Positions 24,095-31,777 of a stretch of DNA of 38,445 nucleotides are shown here, piece by piece. The notes under the pieces were generated by a model, which did no database searches, was not told the origin of the DNA, and saw only the letters and a list, made by a program, of their open reading frames with translations. The DNA is from JBGPIK01 sp041484845. Lineage in GTDB: Bacteria > Desulfobacterota > Binatia > UBA9968. The stretch spans positions 1-38,445 of the forward strand of contig JBGPIK010000013.1 of the NCBI GenBank assembly GCA_041484845.1, written 5' to 3'. Each line of letters opens with the position of its first letter. The stretch's first letter is position 1. A program made the position numbers and the translations under genes.

Positions 24095-24481
24095 TCACGG
24101 AGCTTTGCCCGCTATTGTAAATGTGAAATCTCCTTCGGTGACGTGCGTATCTTTCGCCAACACCCGCCAGTAAACTCGATAAGTACCGGGTGCCAAAGCG
24201 GGTAGATCGACCTCGAGAACACTGGCGTCCGTGCCGCTCACCCGGCCATTGCCTTTGTCCACCTGTCGCTTGGCTGAATTGTAGACGGCGATCGTGCTGA
24301 AGGCGGGCTCCAGCCCCCCATCGAACCAAATGGTAACTTTGGACGGCGAGCTCGCGATAGTCCAACCCACTCTCGGGTCCGATCGGATTGGAAAAGCATG
24401 GCCCTCGGCGAATGACGTAACACCGACGGCGATTATCCAGGCTAGCAGACCACTTAACTGTTTATGGGATGATCGTTTCAT
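24095..24481 (-). CDS. CopC-like periplasmic copper-binding protein
   Basis: 128 residues. A signal peptide (LLAWIIAVGVTSFAEG) is followed by the mature N-terminal HAFPIRSDPRVG, where His1 is the known Cu(II) ligand in CopC. The CopC beta-sandwich shows PSKVTIWFDGGLEPAFSTIA, LPALAPGTYRVYWRVLAKDT and the second ligand in THVTEGDFTFTI. There is no Met-rich Cu(I) loop, so only the Cu(II) site is expected. ATG 24481 overlaps the outer-membrane protein stop (ATGA), and copD follows after 63 nt. The pair is a typical copper uptake/tolerance set. Confidence 0.92.
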   Translation of the reverse strand: MKRSSHKQLSGLLAWIIAVGVTSFAEGHAFPIRSDPRVGWTIASSPSKVTIWFDGGLEPAFSTIAVYNSAKRQVDKGNGRVSGTDASVLEVDLPALAPGTYRVYWRVLAKDTHVTEGDFTFTIAGKAP

Positions 24482-25422
24482 TTAGGTACAGGTGTTGGTC
24501 CGATAACTCCGCACGGCGTCCACGTAAAAATGTTCGGCCAGATATCGTCGATGAAAACGTGAATCAATCCCCTAACTCCGACGTTTTTACCCGATGCATT
24601 ATTCATGGGCACTTGCGCTTCCAGACCCAATTGCACATACCGGCCCGCCCAAGTGAGACCGGGGTTGGCAAAGGCGGTGGTTTGACCGCTGTTGGGTTTG
24701 GAGACATTCGTTGAAAAGTTAAATTCAACTAGAGGAAACACACGATCAAATGGCGCACCGATCCCAATGTCCTTAACGAAAGATTGCAAATAGGGAATGC
24801 TATAGATGACCGCCAGGCCGTATTCAATGGTGGTCGGATTATGTTCTTTGTCATCACCGCTGCCCGTTACACGGTTGGCTGGATTATTAGCGGCCAATGA
24901 GCCGGTAATGGCAAAGGGTTTTAAATAAGGCAGAGAATCGGGCAAATCGCCAAACCCCTTACCGAAAAAGAGAGCCGGAGAAATGGTCGTGACCCTTTCC
25001 GCCACCCGATTGGGTCCAACTCCACCGGCTTCAATACCCAAGCCCACGCTGAATATGGTTTCATGTGGGGGGCTTCTGAACAAAGCATACTTGAGGGAAA
25101 ACTCAGGATTGCCAGCGCCAGATGTGTTGCGAGCGCCGGATTCTCGCGGATCGAATAAAATATATTGCCAGCCGATACCGATGGCAAAGTCAGGAGTCAG
25201 ACGTTTTCCGAATTCGAAACCAAAACTCGTTTGGCTCCCATCACTATCTCGCGGGGCACGATTGAAGGTGAACAGATCTATTTCGTCGGACGGAAATGGA
25301 TCGTCCAGTGTAAGAGTCGAAGGAATAAACGCCTTGCCGATCACACCGTGAGCGTGAGCCGATCCGACGGCCCAAAGCAGAGTCCAAAGGAAAGATAGAA
25401 GGATTGCGGCGCGCCTCTTCAT
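24478..25422 (-). CDS. Outer-membrane beta-barrel protein of the copper operon
   Basis: 314 residues; AAGGAG precedes ATG 25422. The signal is LLSFLWTLLWAVGSAHAHG. Alternating strands follow (TSFGFEFGKRLTPDFAIGIG, PEFSLKYALFRSP, TIFSVGLGIEAGG, YVQLGLEAQVPMN), as in barrels of the phenol-degradation 'MetA-pathway' or transporter-like type. Its C-terminus does not end in the usual Phe. It is the first gene before copC, so it may be an outer-membrane route or binding partner for copper, but the substrate is unknown. Confidence 0.7.
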   Translation of the reverse strand: MKRRAAILLSFLWTLLWAVGSAHAHGVIGKAFIPSTLTLDDPFPSDEIDLFTFNRAPRDSDGSQTSFGFEFGKRLTPDFAIGIGWQYILFDPRESGARNTSGAGNPEFSLKYALFRSPPHETIFSVGLGIEAGGVGPNRVAERVTTISPALFFGKGFGDLPDSLPYLKPFAITGSLAANNPANRVTGSGDDKEHNPTTIEYGLAVIYSIPYLQSFVKDIGIGAPFDRVFPLVEFNFSTNVSKPNSGQTTAFANPGLTWAGRYVQLGLEAQVPMNNASGKNVGVRGLIHVFIDDIWPNIFTWTPCGVIGPTPVPK

Positions 25423-25455
25423 AAATTTCTCCTTGAAAGAAAAACGAAAGCCATC

Positions 25456-25472
25456 GACCCGTAAACAGGGTC
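25456..25472 (-). terminator. Hairpin between two minus-strand genes, possible terminator
   Basis: GACCC and GGGTC pair around a 7-nt loop. Reading minus, a T-rich stretch (CGTTTTTCTTT) follows about 13 nt later. It could end the ABC transporter operon before the copper operon; the stem is only 5 bp. Confidence 0.35.
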
Positions 25473-25504
25473 CGGGGCGAAACGAGAAAGCTATGGTTTA
25501 GGAG

Positions 25505-25888
25505 CTAAGAAAAAAGAGCGTCGCCGGGAGGCGCTCGCCGTAGAAATGGAGCGAAAGAAAAATAGTGGATTGGCTGAGTCAGCGCCGGAGTGATAGGTCC
25601 AAACGCCGATTCAATGAAAGGAATTTGGCTCAGCTCAGGCTGGCCCATGTGAGAGTTTTGTGCGGTTGTTTGAATAACGCAGCCGCTCTGGGCCGGAACG
25701 TAGGGGGTATGATCGTGATCCAAGTCGTCTGCAGCAAAGACGATAGGAGGATAAACGTAGCTTAGCGTCTCAAAAAGATGGTGTACCCGGTGAGGTTGAG
25801 TGCCAACGAGAAAAATCAAAAATAGGAAGGATATAACGATAGAAGCGCAACGGCGGGTTGCCGAACGTTTTCGCAACGAATTAAACAT
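25505..25888 (-). CDS. Small secreted protein of unknown function at the end of the metal-transport operon
   Basis: 127 residues from ATG 25888; a TTG at 25930 overlapping the permease stop (TTGA) would add 14 residues. A basic N-terminus and one hydrophobic segment (ASIVISFLFLIFLVG) form a signal or anchor. The exported part has His/Asp-rich stretches, QPHRVHHLFE and DDLDHDHTPYVP, plus one Cys, suggesting metal binding. I recognise no family. It follows the permease gene in a tightly packed operon, so a periplasmic metal-binding role is a reasonable guess only. Confidence 0.55.
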   Translation of the reverse strand: MFNSLRKRSATRRCASIVISFLFLIFLVGTQPHRVHHLFETLSYVYPPIVFAADDLDHDHTPYVPAQSGCVIQTTAQNSHMGQPELSQIPFIESAFGPITPALTQPIHYFSFAPFLRRAPPGDALFS

Positions 25889-25926
25889 GGAGGGTACAAA
25901 ACTATTATAGCAGATGGGTGACGACG

Positions 25927-26763
25927 TCAAGACGATGAACGCATGGGGCGGTTGCGTTCACGCCGTCGCGACCAGGACCAAACCTCAATCAGGAAAAAGA
26001 GAAAAGTCGACGTCAAAACGATAGTGGCGGCCGAAGACATATCGAAATAAAAGCTCATGAACATTCCGGCCGCGCCGCAAAATGCGCCCAGGAGCGGGGA
26101 CACAATCAGCAGGGTACTGAAGCGTTGGCTAAGATAGCGCGCAATGACGGGTGGAATCACCATGGCTGCCGCGACAAGCGTGACGCCGAGAATTTGGGTT
26201 GCGGCGAGAACCGTAACGGCCAAGAGCATGACGAACAAGAGATCGATCTTACCGGTAGCAACGCCGTACGCGGAGGCGACTTCCGGGTCGAAAGTGGCGA
26301 AAAGCAGCTGCCGCCGAATCATCAAGAGAACGCCGAAGACGATCAGACAAATAAGCAGCACTACCCACAGATCGGTCGGGGTGATCCCGAGTATATTGCC
26401 GAAAAGCGCGGCTTCAATATTTCTTGTAAAGCTCCGCCGGGTTGAGACGATTGCAACGCCAAGAGCGAAACTGGACGTGGTTACGACGCCGATGGCGGCG
26501 TCGGCGCCGACCCACCTCCGGTGGCTAATCAGATGAATCAGCCACCCGGCCAGCAGTGCCCATAGGCCAGCGCCGATAAAAAAATTCACATTCATGACGT
26601 AGCTTAGCACCGCGCCGCCGAAAATCGCATGCGATAGTCCGTGGCCGATATAGCTCATACGGCGCAATACGACATAAACGCCAATGAAGCCGCACAAGGC
26701 GCCGACCAACACTGCGGCGAAGAAGCCATTGCGAAAGAATTCGTACTGGAACGGAAACAACAT
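25927..26763 (-). CDS. ABC-3 family metal transporter permease (ZnuB/MntB-like)
   Basis: 278 residues with about eight transmembrane helices. ABC-3 signatures: FFAAVLVGALCGFIGVYVVL, then RRMSYIGHGLSHAIFGGAVL, and DPEVASAYGVATGKIDLLFV. It forms the inner-membrane channel for divalent metal uptake (Zn, Mn or Fe in known relatives) with the ATPase that ends 2 nt upstream. The downstream His-rich small gene overlaps its stop. The metal cannot be read from the permease; the operator upstream of the operon suggests nickel-linked control. Confidence 0.92.
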   Translation of the reverse strand: MLFPFQYEFFRNGFFAAVLVGALCGFIGVYVVLRRMSYIGHGLSHAIFGGAVLSYVMNVNFFIGAGLWALLAGWLIHLISHRRWVGADAAIGVVTTSSFALGVAIVSTRRSFTRNIEAALFGNILGITPTDLWVVLLICLIVFGVLLMIRRQLLFATFDPEVASAYGVATGKIDLLFVMLLAVTVLAATQILGVTLVAAAMVIPPVIARYLSQRFSTLLIVSPLLGAFCGAAGMFMSFYFDMSSAATIVLTSTFLFFLIEVWSWSRRRERNRPMRSSS

Positions 26764-26765
26764 GG

Positions 26766-27608
26766 CTAAGGGTGTGGGGCGTGGGGTCGTTCGCCAATGA
26801 CGAGCATGCCGTCATGATGAAAGACAACCAAATCGCCGGTGTACGTTTCTTTGAGCACAGCGGCGTTAAAGATTTTGTCGGGACAGCCTTCGGCGATTAA
26901 TCGGCGGTTTAGACAAATAGCCCAAGGCAGGTGGGCGGCGACCCAATTCAAATCATGCGCAGTGATTACAATGGCAACCCCTTGATGATTGACCTCGTGC
27001 AGAAAATGAATCACATCATCCCGCGAGCGGATGTCGAGTCCCGAGGTCGGCTCATCGAGCAGGATCAGCTCCGGCTCGCCTATCAGAGCCCGGCCGATGA
27101 AAACCGCTTGCTGCTGGCCGCCGGAAAGCTCGCGAATGTGGCGATCGCCAAGCCCGATCAAATTCAGCCTTTCCATAACCGCCTGGAGTTTCTTCTTTTC
27201 AGATAGAGCGATGCCGCGGAACCAAGAGTTTCGATGATAGAATCCCATCGAGATCACTTCCTCGACGGTGATAGGAAAATTCCAATCGATGGTTTCCAAC
27301 TGCGGCACGTAGCCAATTCGAGGGTGGCCGCGCAGAAGAATCTTTCCATCCGTTGTAGGAATCATCCCAAGTATTGTGCGCAAGAGCGTGGTCTTGCCGC
27401 CGCCATTGGGTCCGACAATGGCCAAGAATTGCCCGGGCCAGATCTTGAGCGACACGTCTTGCAACACCGGCATTTTGCCATAGCGGTTGCTGACGTTCAC
27501 CAATTCCACCAGCGGAACGCCGGTGAAACGGCTCGCGGTGGGTTCCTCGATGCCGGGCGGATGGAGGGTATGCGGATCGCCGGGCCGATGATCGTGCGCA
27601 CTTTTCAT
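26766..27608 (-). CDS. Metal ABC transporter ATP-binding protein (ZnuC/MntA-like)
   Basis: 280 residues. Walker A GPNGGGKTTL, Q-loop YVPQLETIDWNFPITVEEVI, signature LSGGQQQ, Walker B LILLDEPTSGLD and the switch His in VITAHDLN are all intact. This is the ATPase of cluster-9 metal importers. Both ends carry extra His: HDHRPGDPHTLHPPG at the N-terminus and HHDGMLVIGERPHAPHP at the C-terminus, which could sense or buffer metal on the cytoplasmic side. The gene starts 13 nt after the binding-protein gene. Confidence 0.94.
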   Translation of the reverse strand: MKSAHDHRPGDPHTLHPPGIEEPTASRFTGVPLVELVNVSNRYGKMPVLQDVSLKIWPGQFLAIVGPNGGGKTTLLRTILGMIPTTDGKILLRGHPRIGYVPQLETIDWNFPITVEEVISMGFYHRNSWFRGIALSEKKKLQAVMERLNLIGLGDRHIRELSGGQQQAVFIGRALIGEPELILLDEPTSGLDIRSRDDVIHFLHEVNHQGVAIVITAHDLNWVAAHLPWAICLNRRLIAEGCPDKIFNAAVLKETYTGDLVVFHHDGMLVIGERPHAPHP

Positions 27609-27621
27609 GAGGGTGGTTTAC

Positions 27622-28638
27622 CTAATTCCTTCTTCGATAATCGGCGTGAGCACCCGAGACGGGCGTAGGATCGTTTTTCTTCAGCGCGTCAACCGAACCA
27701 CCCAGCGCCTCAAACATGATGGACATATTCTCAACCATCATGCCGATATACGAATGCTTTGGATCGCCCGGTTTGCCGGGCAATTCATCGTCTCGTAGTT
27801 TGTCTATATAGCGGCTTTTTCCTTCTCGCGCGATCTGCTCAAGCACCGGACTGGGAAAAACCTCCGAGCCAAAAACGGCGGGAACTTTCTCCTTGCGTAT
27901 CTGGTCGATGAGGCGGGCAACTTCGCGCGGGCTGGGGTCGGAAAAATCCGACGGTTGAGCGGCGCCGATGACCTGAAATCCATAGCGTCGGGCAAAATAA
28001 GGCCACGAATCGTGATAGGTGAGCAAGCGGCGGTTATGGGCAGGAATGGTTTGACTGTCTTGCTTGATCGCTTGATCGAGCGCTTGCAGTCGTTGGAGAA
28101 ATTGTGCGCCGTTCCGCTCATAAGCCGCTTTGTTCTTCGGATCAAGACGCGTCAATTCGTCGCGCACCAACGTCGCGTAGCGCATCGCATACTCGGGATT
28201 GAGCCATAGGTGCGGATTCGGATGGCCCTGTGCTTTTGGAAAGCTGAAGTCGTAGATGTAGTCGGTTTGCGAAATCGCTTTGTCGCCGAGGATAAAAATC
28301 ACTGCGCCTGGCTTCAAATTGGCCTGAGCCAAATTTAAGGTCGGAGTCTCTAAATCGAGCCCGTTGAAGATCACCAGATCGGCGTTGCTGAGCAACTTGC
28401 TATCCGATGGGATGGGTTCAAAAGTGTGTGAATTGATCCCTTCGGGGATTATCCCTGCAATGGCAATTTTATCGCCGCCAACGTTTTCAACGATGCTGGT
28501 GACCGGCGCGACAGTCGTGACAACTTGAAGTTTCTCTGCCGCTTTGGCCGGTCGCCTCTCTTCCTGCCCGCCACAGGCTGCCAAACAGAGCGTCATGGCG
28601 AAGATTGCCGGCCATCTCATGGATTTTACAAATTTCAT
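27622..28638 (-). CDS. Cluster-9 metal-binding lipoprotein of an ABC importer (ZnuA/MntC-like)
   Basis: 338 residues with lipoprotein signal MRWPAIFAMTLCLAACGG (lipobox LAAC). Cluster-9 features: VVTTVAPVTSIVENVGGDKI, metal ligand His in PEGINSHTFEP, His in NPHLWLNPE, and His in LTYHDSWPYF, with the long backbone helix between the lobes. The His-rich loop of true ZnuA is nearly absent, so manganese- or iron-type binding is as likely as zinc. The gene overlaps the methyltransferase stop (ATGA), an unusual operon partner. Operator control by NikR would argue for nickel, which is not typical for this family. Confidence 0.93.
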   Translation of the reverse strand: MKFVKSMRWPAIFAMTLCLAACGGQEERRPAKAAEKLQVVTTVAPVTSIVENVGGDKIAIAGIIPEGINSHTFEPIPSDSKLLSNADLVIFNGLDLETPTLNLAQANLKPGAVIFILGDKAISQTDYIYDFSFPKAQGHPNPHLWLNPEYAMRYATLVRDELTRLDPKNKAAYERNGAQFLQRLQALDQAIKQDSQTIPAHNRRLLTYHDSWPYFARRYGFQVIGAAQPSDFSDPSPREVARLIDQIRKEKVPAVFGSEVFPSPVLEQIAREGKSRYIDKLRDDELPGKPGDPKHSYIGMMVENMSIMFEALGGSVDALKKNDPTPVSGAHADYRRRN

Positions 28639-29240
28639 CCAGCAAATCCGCCGAAGACCGCGCGACGGTCATTTCTCCAAAAACACTTCACGTTCTTAAA
28701 ACCCGCGCCTCGTAACCAGTTCAGTTGATCTTCGAGCGGCGGTTGCATGCGGTCGAAATTCAAGAAGCAGCCACCTGGTTTGACGAGTGGAAAGATATCC
28801 TTATAGATACCGCGAATGATGTTCGGGCTATGAACGTTGTGGATCGCGATCGAGGATACGATCGCCTCAAAGTGCCCCGGTACGACTTTGCTCCAACCAT
28901 TTCGGCCGAAATCGCCGAGAACATATTCGAACCTGCCGGAGAGATCTTTCATACGCTCACCGCCGAGCTTCGCCATTTCATCCGAACCGTCCTGGCAGAT
29001 GGCGGTGGTTTTGGGAAAACGTTCAAGCAAAAATTTCGTCAACGCTCCGTAACCGGCTCCGAGATCCAAGATTCTGATCGGAAGCTCTTGATCAAAGGGG
29101 ATGGTATCCGCGAGTACACGAAAAGGTTCCTGTCGATCTCTCTCTTTGCGATCCTGGCCTTTCGCCCAATTCGAAACATATTCACGAGAATCCCAATCGT
29201 GGTGATCTTGGCGATGGTGAGAATGTGAAGTGTTTGCCAT
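28635..29240 (-). CDS. Class I SAM-dependent methyltransferase with His-rich N-terminus
   Basis: 201 residues. Motif I ILDLGAGYGALTKFLLERF, acidic loop CQDGSDEM, motif near YVLGDFGRNGW, and SSIAIHNV are those of a Rossmann-fold methyltransferase. The N-terminus is HSHHRQDHHDWD, with six His in about ten residues, a likely metal-binding tag. GAGAGG precedes the ATG. It lies between a small ORF and the metal-binding lipoprotein, overlapping the latter by 4 nt. The substrate is unknown; a small-molecule metal ligand would fit the context (inference). Confidence 0.85.
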   Translation of the reverse strand: MANTSHSHHRQDHHDWDSREYVSNWAKGQDRKERDRQEPFRVLADTIPFDQELPIRILDLGAGYGALTKFLLERFPKTTAICQDGSDEMAKLGGERMKDLSGRFEYVLGDFGRNGWSKVVPGHFEAIVSSIAIHNVHSPNIIRGIYKDIFPLVKPGGCFLNFDRMQPPLEDQLNWLRGAGFKNVKCFWRNDRRAVFGGFAG

Positions 29241-29241
29241 C

Positions 29242-29427
29242 TCAAACCTCTCTTATCGTCGGGTTGGTGTTTCTCTCATTTCGCCCGTCGTGTTGTGTTG
29301 CGTCCGTAGCCGCCGCCGCGGCGTCATTACCGGTCCGCCTTTGATGAAGATTGAAACTAAAATTAAACACGCTTGTGCCTCTCTCTGGTTTGTGCCATCG
29401 AATATTGCATCGCAGCAAGTCCGCCAT
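29242..29427 (-). CDS. Possible 61-residue protein between MFS and methyltransferase genes
   Basis: ATG 29427 overlaps the MFS stop (TAATG) and its TGA ends 1 nt before the methyltransferase ATG, so it fills the gap exactly, as real operon genes do. The sequence (MADLLRCNIRWHKPERGTSV at the start) has no recognised domain and is basic and polar with an Ala run. If not translated, the gap is a 186-nt spacer. Support is from position only. Confidence 0.4.
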   Translation of the reverse strand: MADLLRCNIRWHKPERGTSVFNFSFNLHQRRTGNDAAAAATDATQHDGRNERNTNPTIREV

Positions 29428-30656
29428 TACGCATTAACTTTACTCGCTTCTCTTTCAGGCATGCGCAAAAGCAAAAGCAGACTCATCGCCAGGAGATACG
29501 AAGTTGATATGACGCTAAACGCCGGACCAAATCCAAAATGGGTCATGACCCCTCCCGTGATGACGGTCCAGAACGGAATCGATAGAAAACCGATAAAATA
29601 ATAGAGGCTGAACGCGGCATCAAAGAGGTCCTCGCCGACCAGATCGCTAAGCAGGGCCTGAGTCAGAGTCTGCCGCGAGGCGACCGCCGCGCCGTAAACG
29701 ACGAGGTTGACGAAGAGTCCGGCAGAAACAGTGTCTTGCCACGCGAGCCACAATGTGCAAAGCGCCGACATCAGGAGCGATGCTTGAATCACTAACTTTC
29801 GATTGCAGCGATCCGAGATCCAACCCCAGATGAACGGGCCAATCAAGCTGCCCACTTGTATAAAGGTAAAGAGAAACGCTCCGTAGGTGATCGTGAGATG
29901 AAAATCACGTACGAAGTGGGGAATGATGTAGACTTCGTTGATATCTTGACCGCGCCCGGCTGCGCCGGCCATAAGAACCAGCGATACCAAAAGGACACTC
30001 TTGTTTTTTAAGCACGCCTTGTAGGCTTGCCATCCAAGCGGCGCCAAGCGCGATTTCGGCGGGCCGGAAGGCGCGGTGCGCAAGTCATCGCGAAACACGA
30101 AGCAAATCATTCCCATGGCAGTCGCCACAGCGCCAACTGTCCAAAAGACTCCCCGCCATCCAAGCCACGTAATGGCTACCGCGGCCAGCAGCGGCGCCAC
30201 TAAGGCGCCCATTTGTCCGGCGGTGGAATGAAAAGCCAAGGCGCGTCCGCGGCCAGTGGCGAAGTGACTTGCAAGCATGCTTGAGCCGATCGGATGCTGC
30301 GGGCTGGAACCGACGCCACCGAACAATCGAGTGGTAAAGAAGTGCTGATAGTTAGACGCGAAGCCGCTGGCTATCACCGAGATTCCAAGAACGCAGTTGC
30401 CGGCGCCGAGAATCACGCCGCGCCCGACGTAGGGCACGACGAAGCCGTATAGCGCCTGAAGAACGCTACCCAAAGTGTTATAAACCGCGGCGAACGAAGC
30501 GATCGCCAAGTAGCCCATCCCCAATTCGTTCATCATGAGCGGGTAGATCACTCCAAGCATGGCCGATTGGAAGTGATTAATGAAATGAGCGCCGCAAACA
30601 ATGGAAAAAATCGTCCGGCGTTTGAGCGTGTTTTCTTTACTTGCAATTTCGTTCAC
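29427..30656 (-). CDS. MFS transporter
   Basis: 409 residues from GTG 30656, preferred for GAGGAG 10 nt upstream; ATG 30677 would add 7 residues. Twelve hydrophobic segments in two halves. The first helix has CGAHFINHFQSAMLGVIYPL, reminiscent of the Fsr/fosmidomycin-resistance branch of the major facilitator superfamily, and GWRGVFWTVGAVATAMGMIC marks the mid region. The substrate is unknown. It is the first gene of a seven-gene minus-strand run with metal-uptake genes, and a NikR-type palindrome lies about 100 bp upstream, so metal or metallophore transport is likely. Confidence 0.85.
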   Translation of the reverse strand: MNEIASKENTLKRRTIFSIVCGAHFINHFQSAMLGVIYPLMMNELGMGYLAIASFAAVYNTLGSVLQALYGFVVPYVGRGVILGAGNCVLGISVIASGFASNYQHFFTTRLFGGVGSSPQHPIGSSMLASHFATGRGRALAFHSTAGQMGALVAPLLAAVAITWLGWRGVFWTVGAVATAMGMICFVFRDDLRTAPSGPPKSRLAPLGWQAYKACLKNKSVLLVSLVLMAGAAGRGQDINEVYIIPHFVRDFHLTITYGAFLFTFIQVGSLIGPFIWGWISDRCNRKLVIQASLLMSALCTLWLAWQDTVSAGLFVNLVVYGAAVASRQTLTQALLSDLVGEDLFDAAFSLYYFIGFLSIPFWTVITGGVMTHFGFGPAFSVISTSYLLAMSLLLLLRMPEREASKVNA

Positions 30657-30773
30657 CCGTTTACGTCTCCTCAACATTATTATTGGATGGTTTGTTTCCC
30701 GTCGACATTTTGTGCCGGCCACACGAATTCAACGGCATCGGCGAGTTCTCCCGGGGTGTAACCGCGCGGCCGG

Positions 30774-30796
30774 ATAATACGAATTTTAGATTCGTG
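30774..30796. promoter_or_regulatory. Predicted NikR operator upstream of the MFS/metal ABC operon
   Basis: ACGAAT-TTTAG-ATTCGT (30779-30795) is a palindrome with the same half-sites and 5-nt spacer as the site upstream of nikR. A possible minus-strand -10 hexamer TATTAT (30774-30779) touches it, so binding would repress. No good -35 is seen. A third half-site ACACGAAT is at 30721-30728. Confidence 0.55.
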
Positions 30797-30818
30797 CTAC
30801 CCCCCGCGTAAAAAAATT

Positions 30819-31235
30819 TTAGTGCTTCATTTCCGCAGTTGTTATTACCAGCTTGCCGTTTTGTACCCCCTTAGTAGCGATGAGTTTTCCCCCGACCTCG
30901 TGTACTTTGTCTGCGCGGCCTCGAATGACGATCACTTCCAAGCAATTGTGCTCGTCTAAATGGATGTGCAGGCTTGCATTCACCGCAACGTCCGCCTTGT
31001 GCTGCGTATCCGCTAGAACATCGCTTAGGCGATGAACTCTATGATCATAGACAAGTGTAACCACTCCAATGACCTCAGTGTTTCCCTGACCCACTTTTTT
31101 TTGGATCAGGTGGTCACGAATGAGATCGCGTATCGCCTCGGAACGGTTCTGATATCCGAGGCTGCCAATGCTCTGATCAAATGCCGTTAGCAGGTCTTCT
31201 TCTAACGATACGCCAAACCGTGAAAGGTGGTTCAT
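30819..31235 (-). CDS. nikR: Nickel-responsive regulator NikR
   Basis: 138 residues, normal for NikR (about 133-140). The N-terminal ribbon-helix-helix (RFGVSLEEDLLTAFDQSIGS, then RSEAIRDLIRDHL) binds DNA. The C-terminal ACT-like domain carries the high-affinity square-planar nickel ligands: His79 (TQH), His90 and His92 (LHIHLDEHN), and Cys98 (CLEV), matching His76, His87, His89 and Cys95 of E. coli NikR. It represses nickel uptake when nickel is plentiful. The likely promoter contains an operator-like palindrome. No nikABCDE genes or nickel enzymes are in the window. Confidence 0.94.
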   Translation of the reverse strand: MNHLSRFGVSLEEDLLTAFDQSIGSLGYQNRSEAIRDLIRDHLIQKKVGQGNTEVIGVVTLVYDHRVHRLSDVLADTQHKADVAVNASLHIHLDEHNCLEVIVIRGRADKVHEVGGKLIATKGVQNGKLVITTAEMKH

Positions 31236-31256
31236 TCTTGTTTACCGACAATTCTT

Positions 31257-31285
31257 TCGTAACACGAATTATTTATTCGTGTCAA
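31257..31285 (-). promoter_or_regulatory. nikR promoter with embedded operator palindrome
   Basis: Minus-strand -35 TTGACA (31285-31280) and a weak -10 TTACGA (31262-31257) are separated by 17 nt. The palindrome ACACGAAT-TATTT-ATTCGTGT (31262-31282) covers the spacer and the hexamer edges, as an autorepressor site would. It has the same core as the site upstream of the MFS gene. Confidence 0.65.
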
Positions 31286-31324
31286 CGGATTTACGTCAGG
31301 CGCAGTTGGAACGGAGAAAGTCCT

Positions 31325-31777
31325 ATGGTACGGGTTAACCCAGTGTCGTTGCTAAAAGTTACTAAAATCGCGGGTTTTGTTTTGCTTGCGCTTTGTAGTT
31401 GCGGGCGCAATGAGCGAATGGATACGCTTTACGCGCAGCGTTGTATGGGGTGCCACGGTCCATCGGGACGAGGCGACGGTCCGGTGGCTGCCTCATTGCC
31501 GGTCCAGCTTACTGATTTTCGCCAAACTGTAGAACGCAAAAGCGTCAATCAAATACGCCAGGCAATCGCGGAAGGCCAAGGAATCATGCCTGCCTTTGAG
31601 CCGGCCCTACGTCCATCGGAAATTTCCGATTTGGTCTATATGGTCCGGTTTTTGAGCCGCGAAGGGCGAGATATCCAGTGGTGGGAGCGCTTTGATGCTT
31701 TAGTGGTAGCGCACTGCAACATTCCCTGGGAAGTGGTTTTTGATGACGATCAGCCGCGGGAGGAAAAGAGGCGTTGA
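31325..31777 (+). CDS. Class I cytochrome c lipoprotein (monoheme)
   Basis: 150 residues from ATG 31325 (GGAG 8 nt upstream). The signal contains IAGFVLLALCSCGRNE, so a lipoprotein anchor at the Cys is likely. One heme motif, CMGCHGPSGRGDGPVA, and a distal Met in GIMPAF are those of soluble cytochrome c or cytochrome-c-oxidase-linked domains. It diverges from nikR, whose operator sits in the shared gap, and overlaps the SCO1 start (TTGA). The pair suggests a copper-linked periplasmic electron-transfer function. Confidence 0.9.
   Translation: MVRVNPVSLLKVTKIAGFVLLALCSCGRNERMDTLYAQRCMGCHGPSGRGDGPVAASLPVQLTDFRQTVERKSVNQIRQAIAEGQGIMPAFEPALRPSEISDLVYMVRFLSREGRDIQWWERFDALVVAHCNIPWEVVFDDDQPREEKRR

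Noticed and set aside
28725..29228. 167-codon open frame antisense to the methyltransferase
   Set aside because: The opposite strand has clear SAM-binding motifs and operon-style overlaps.
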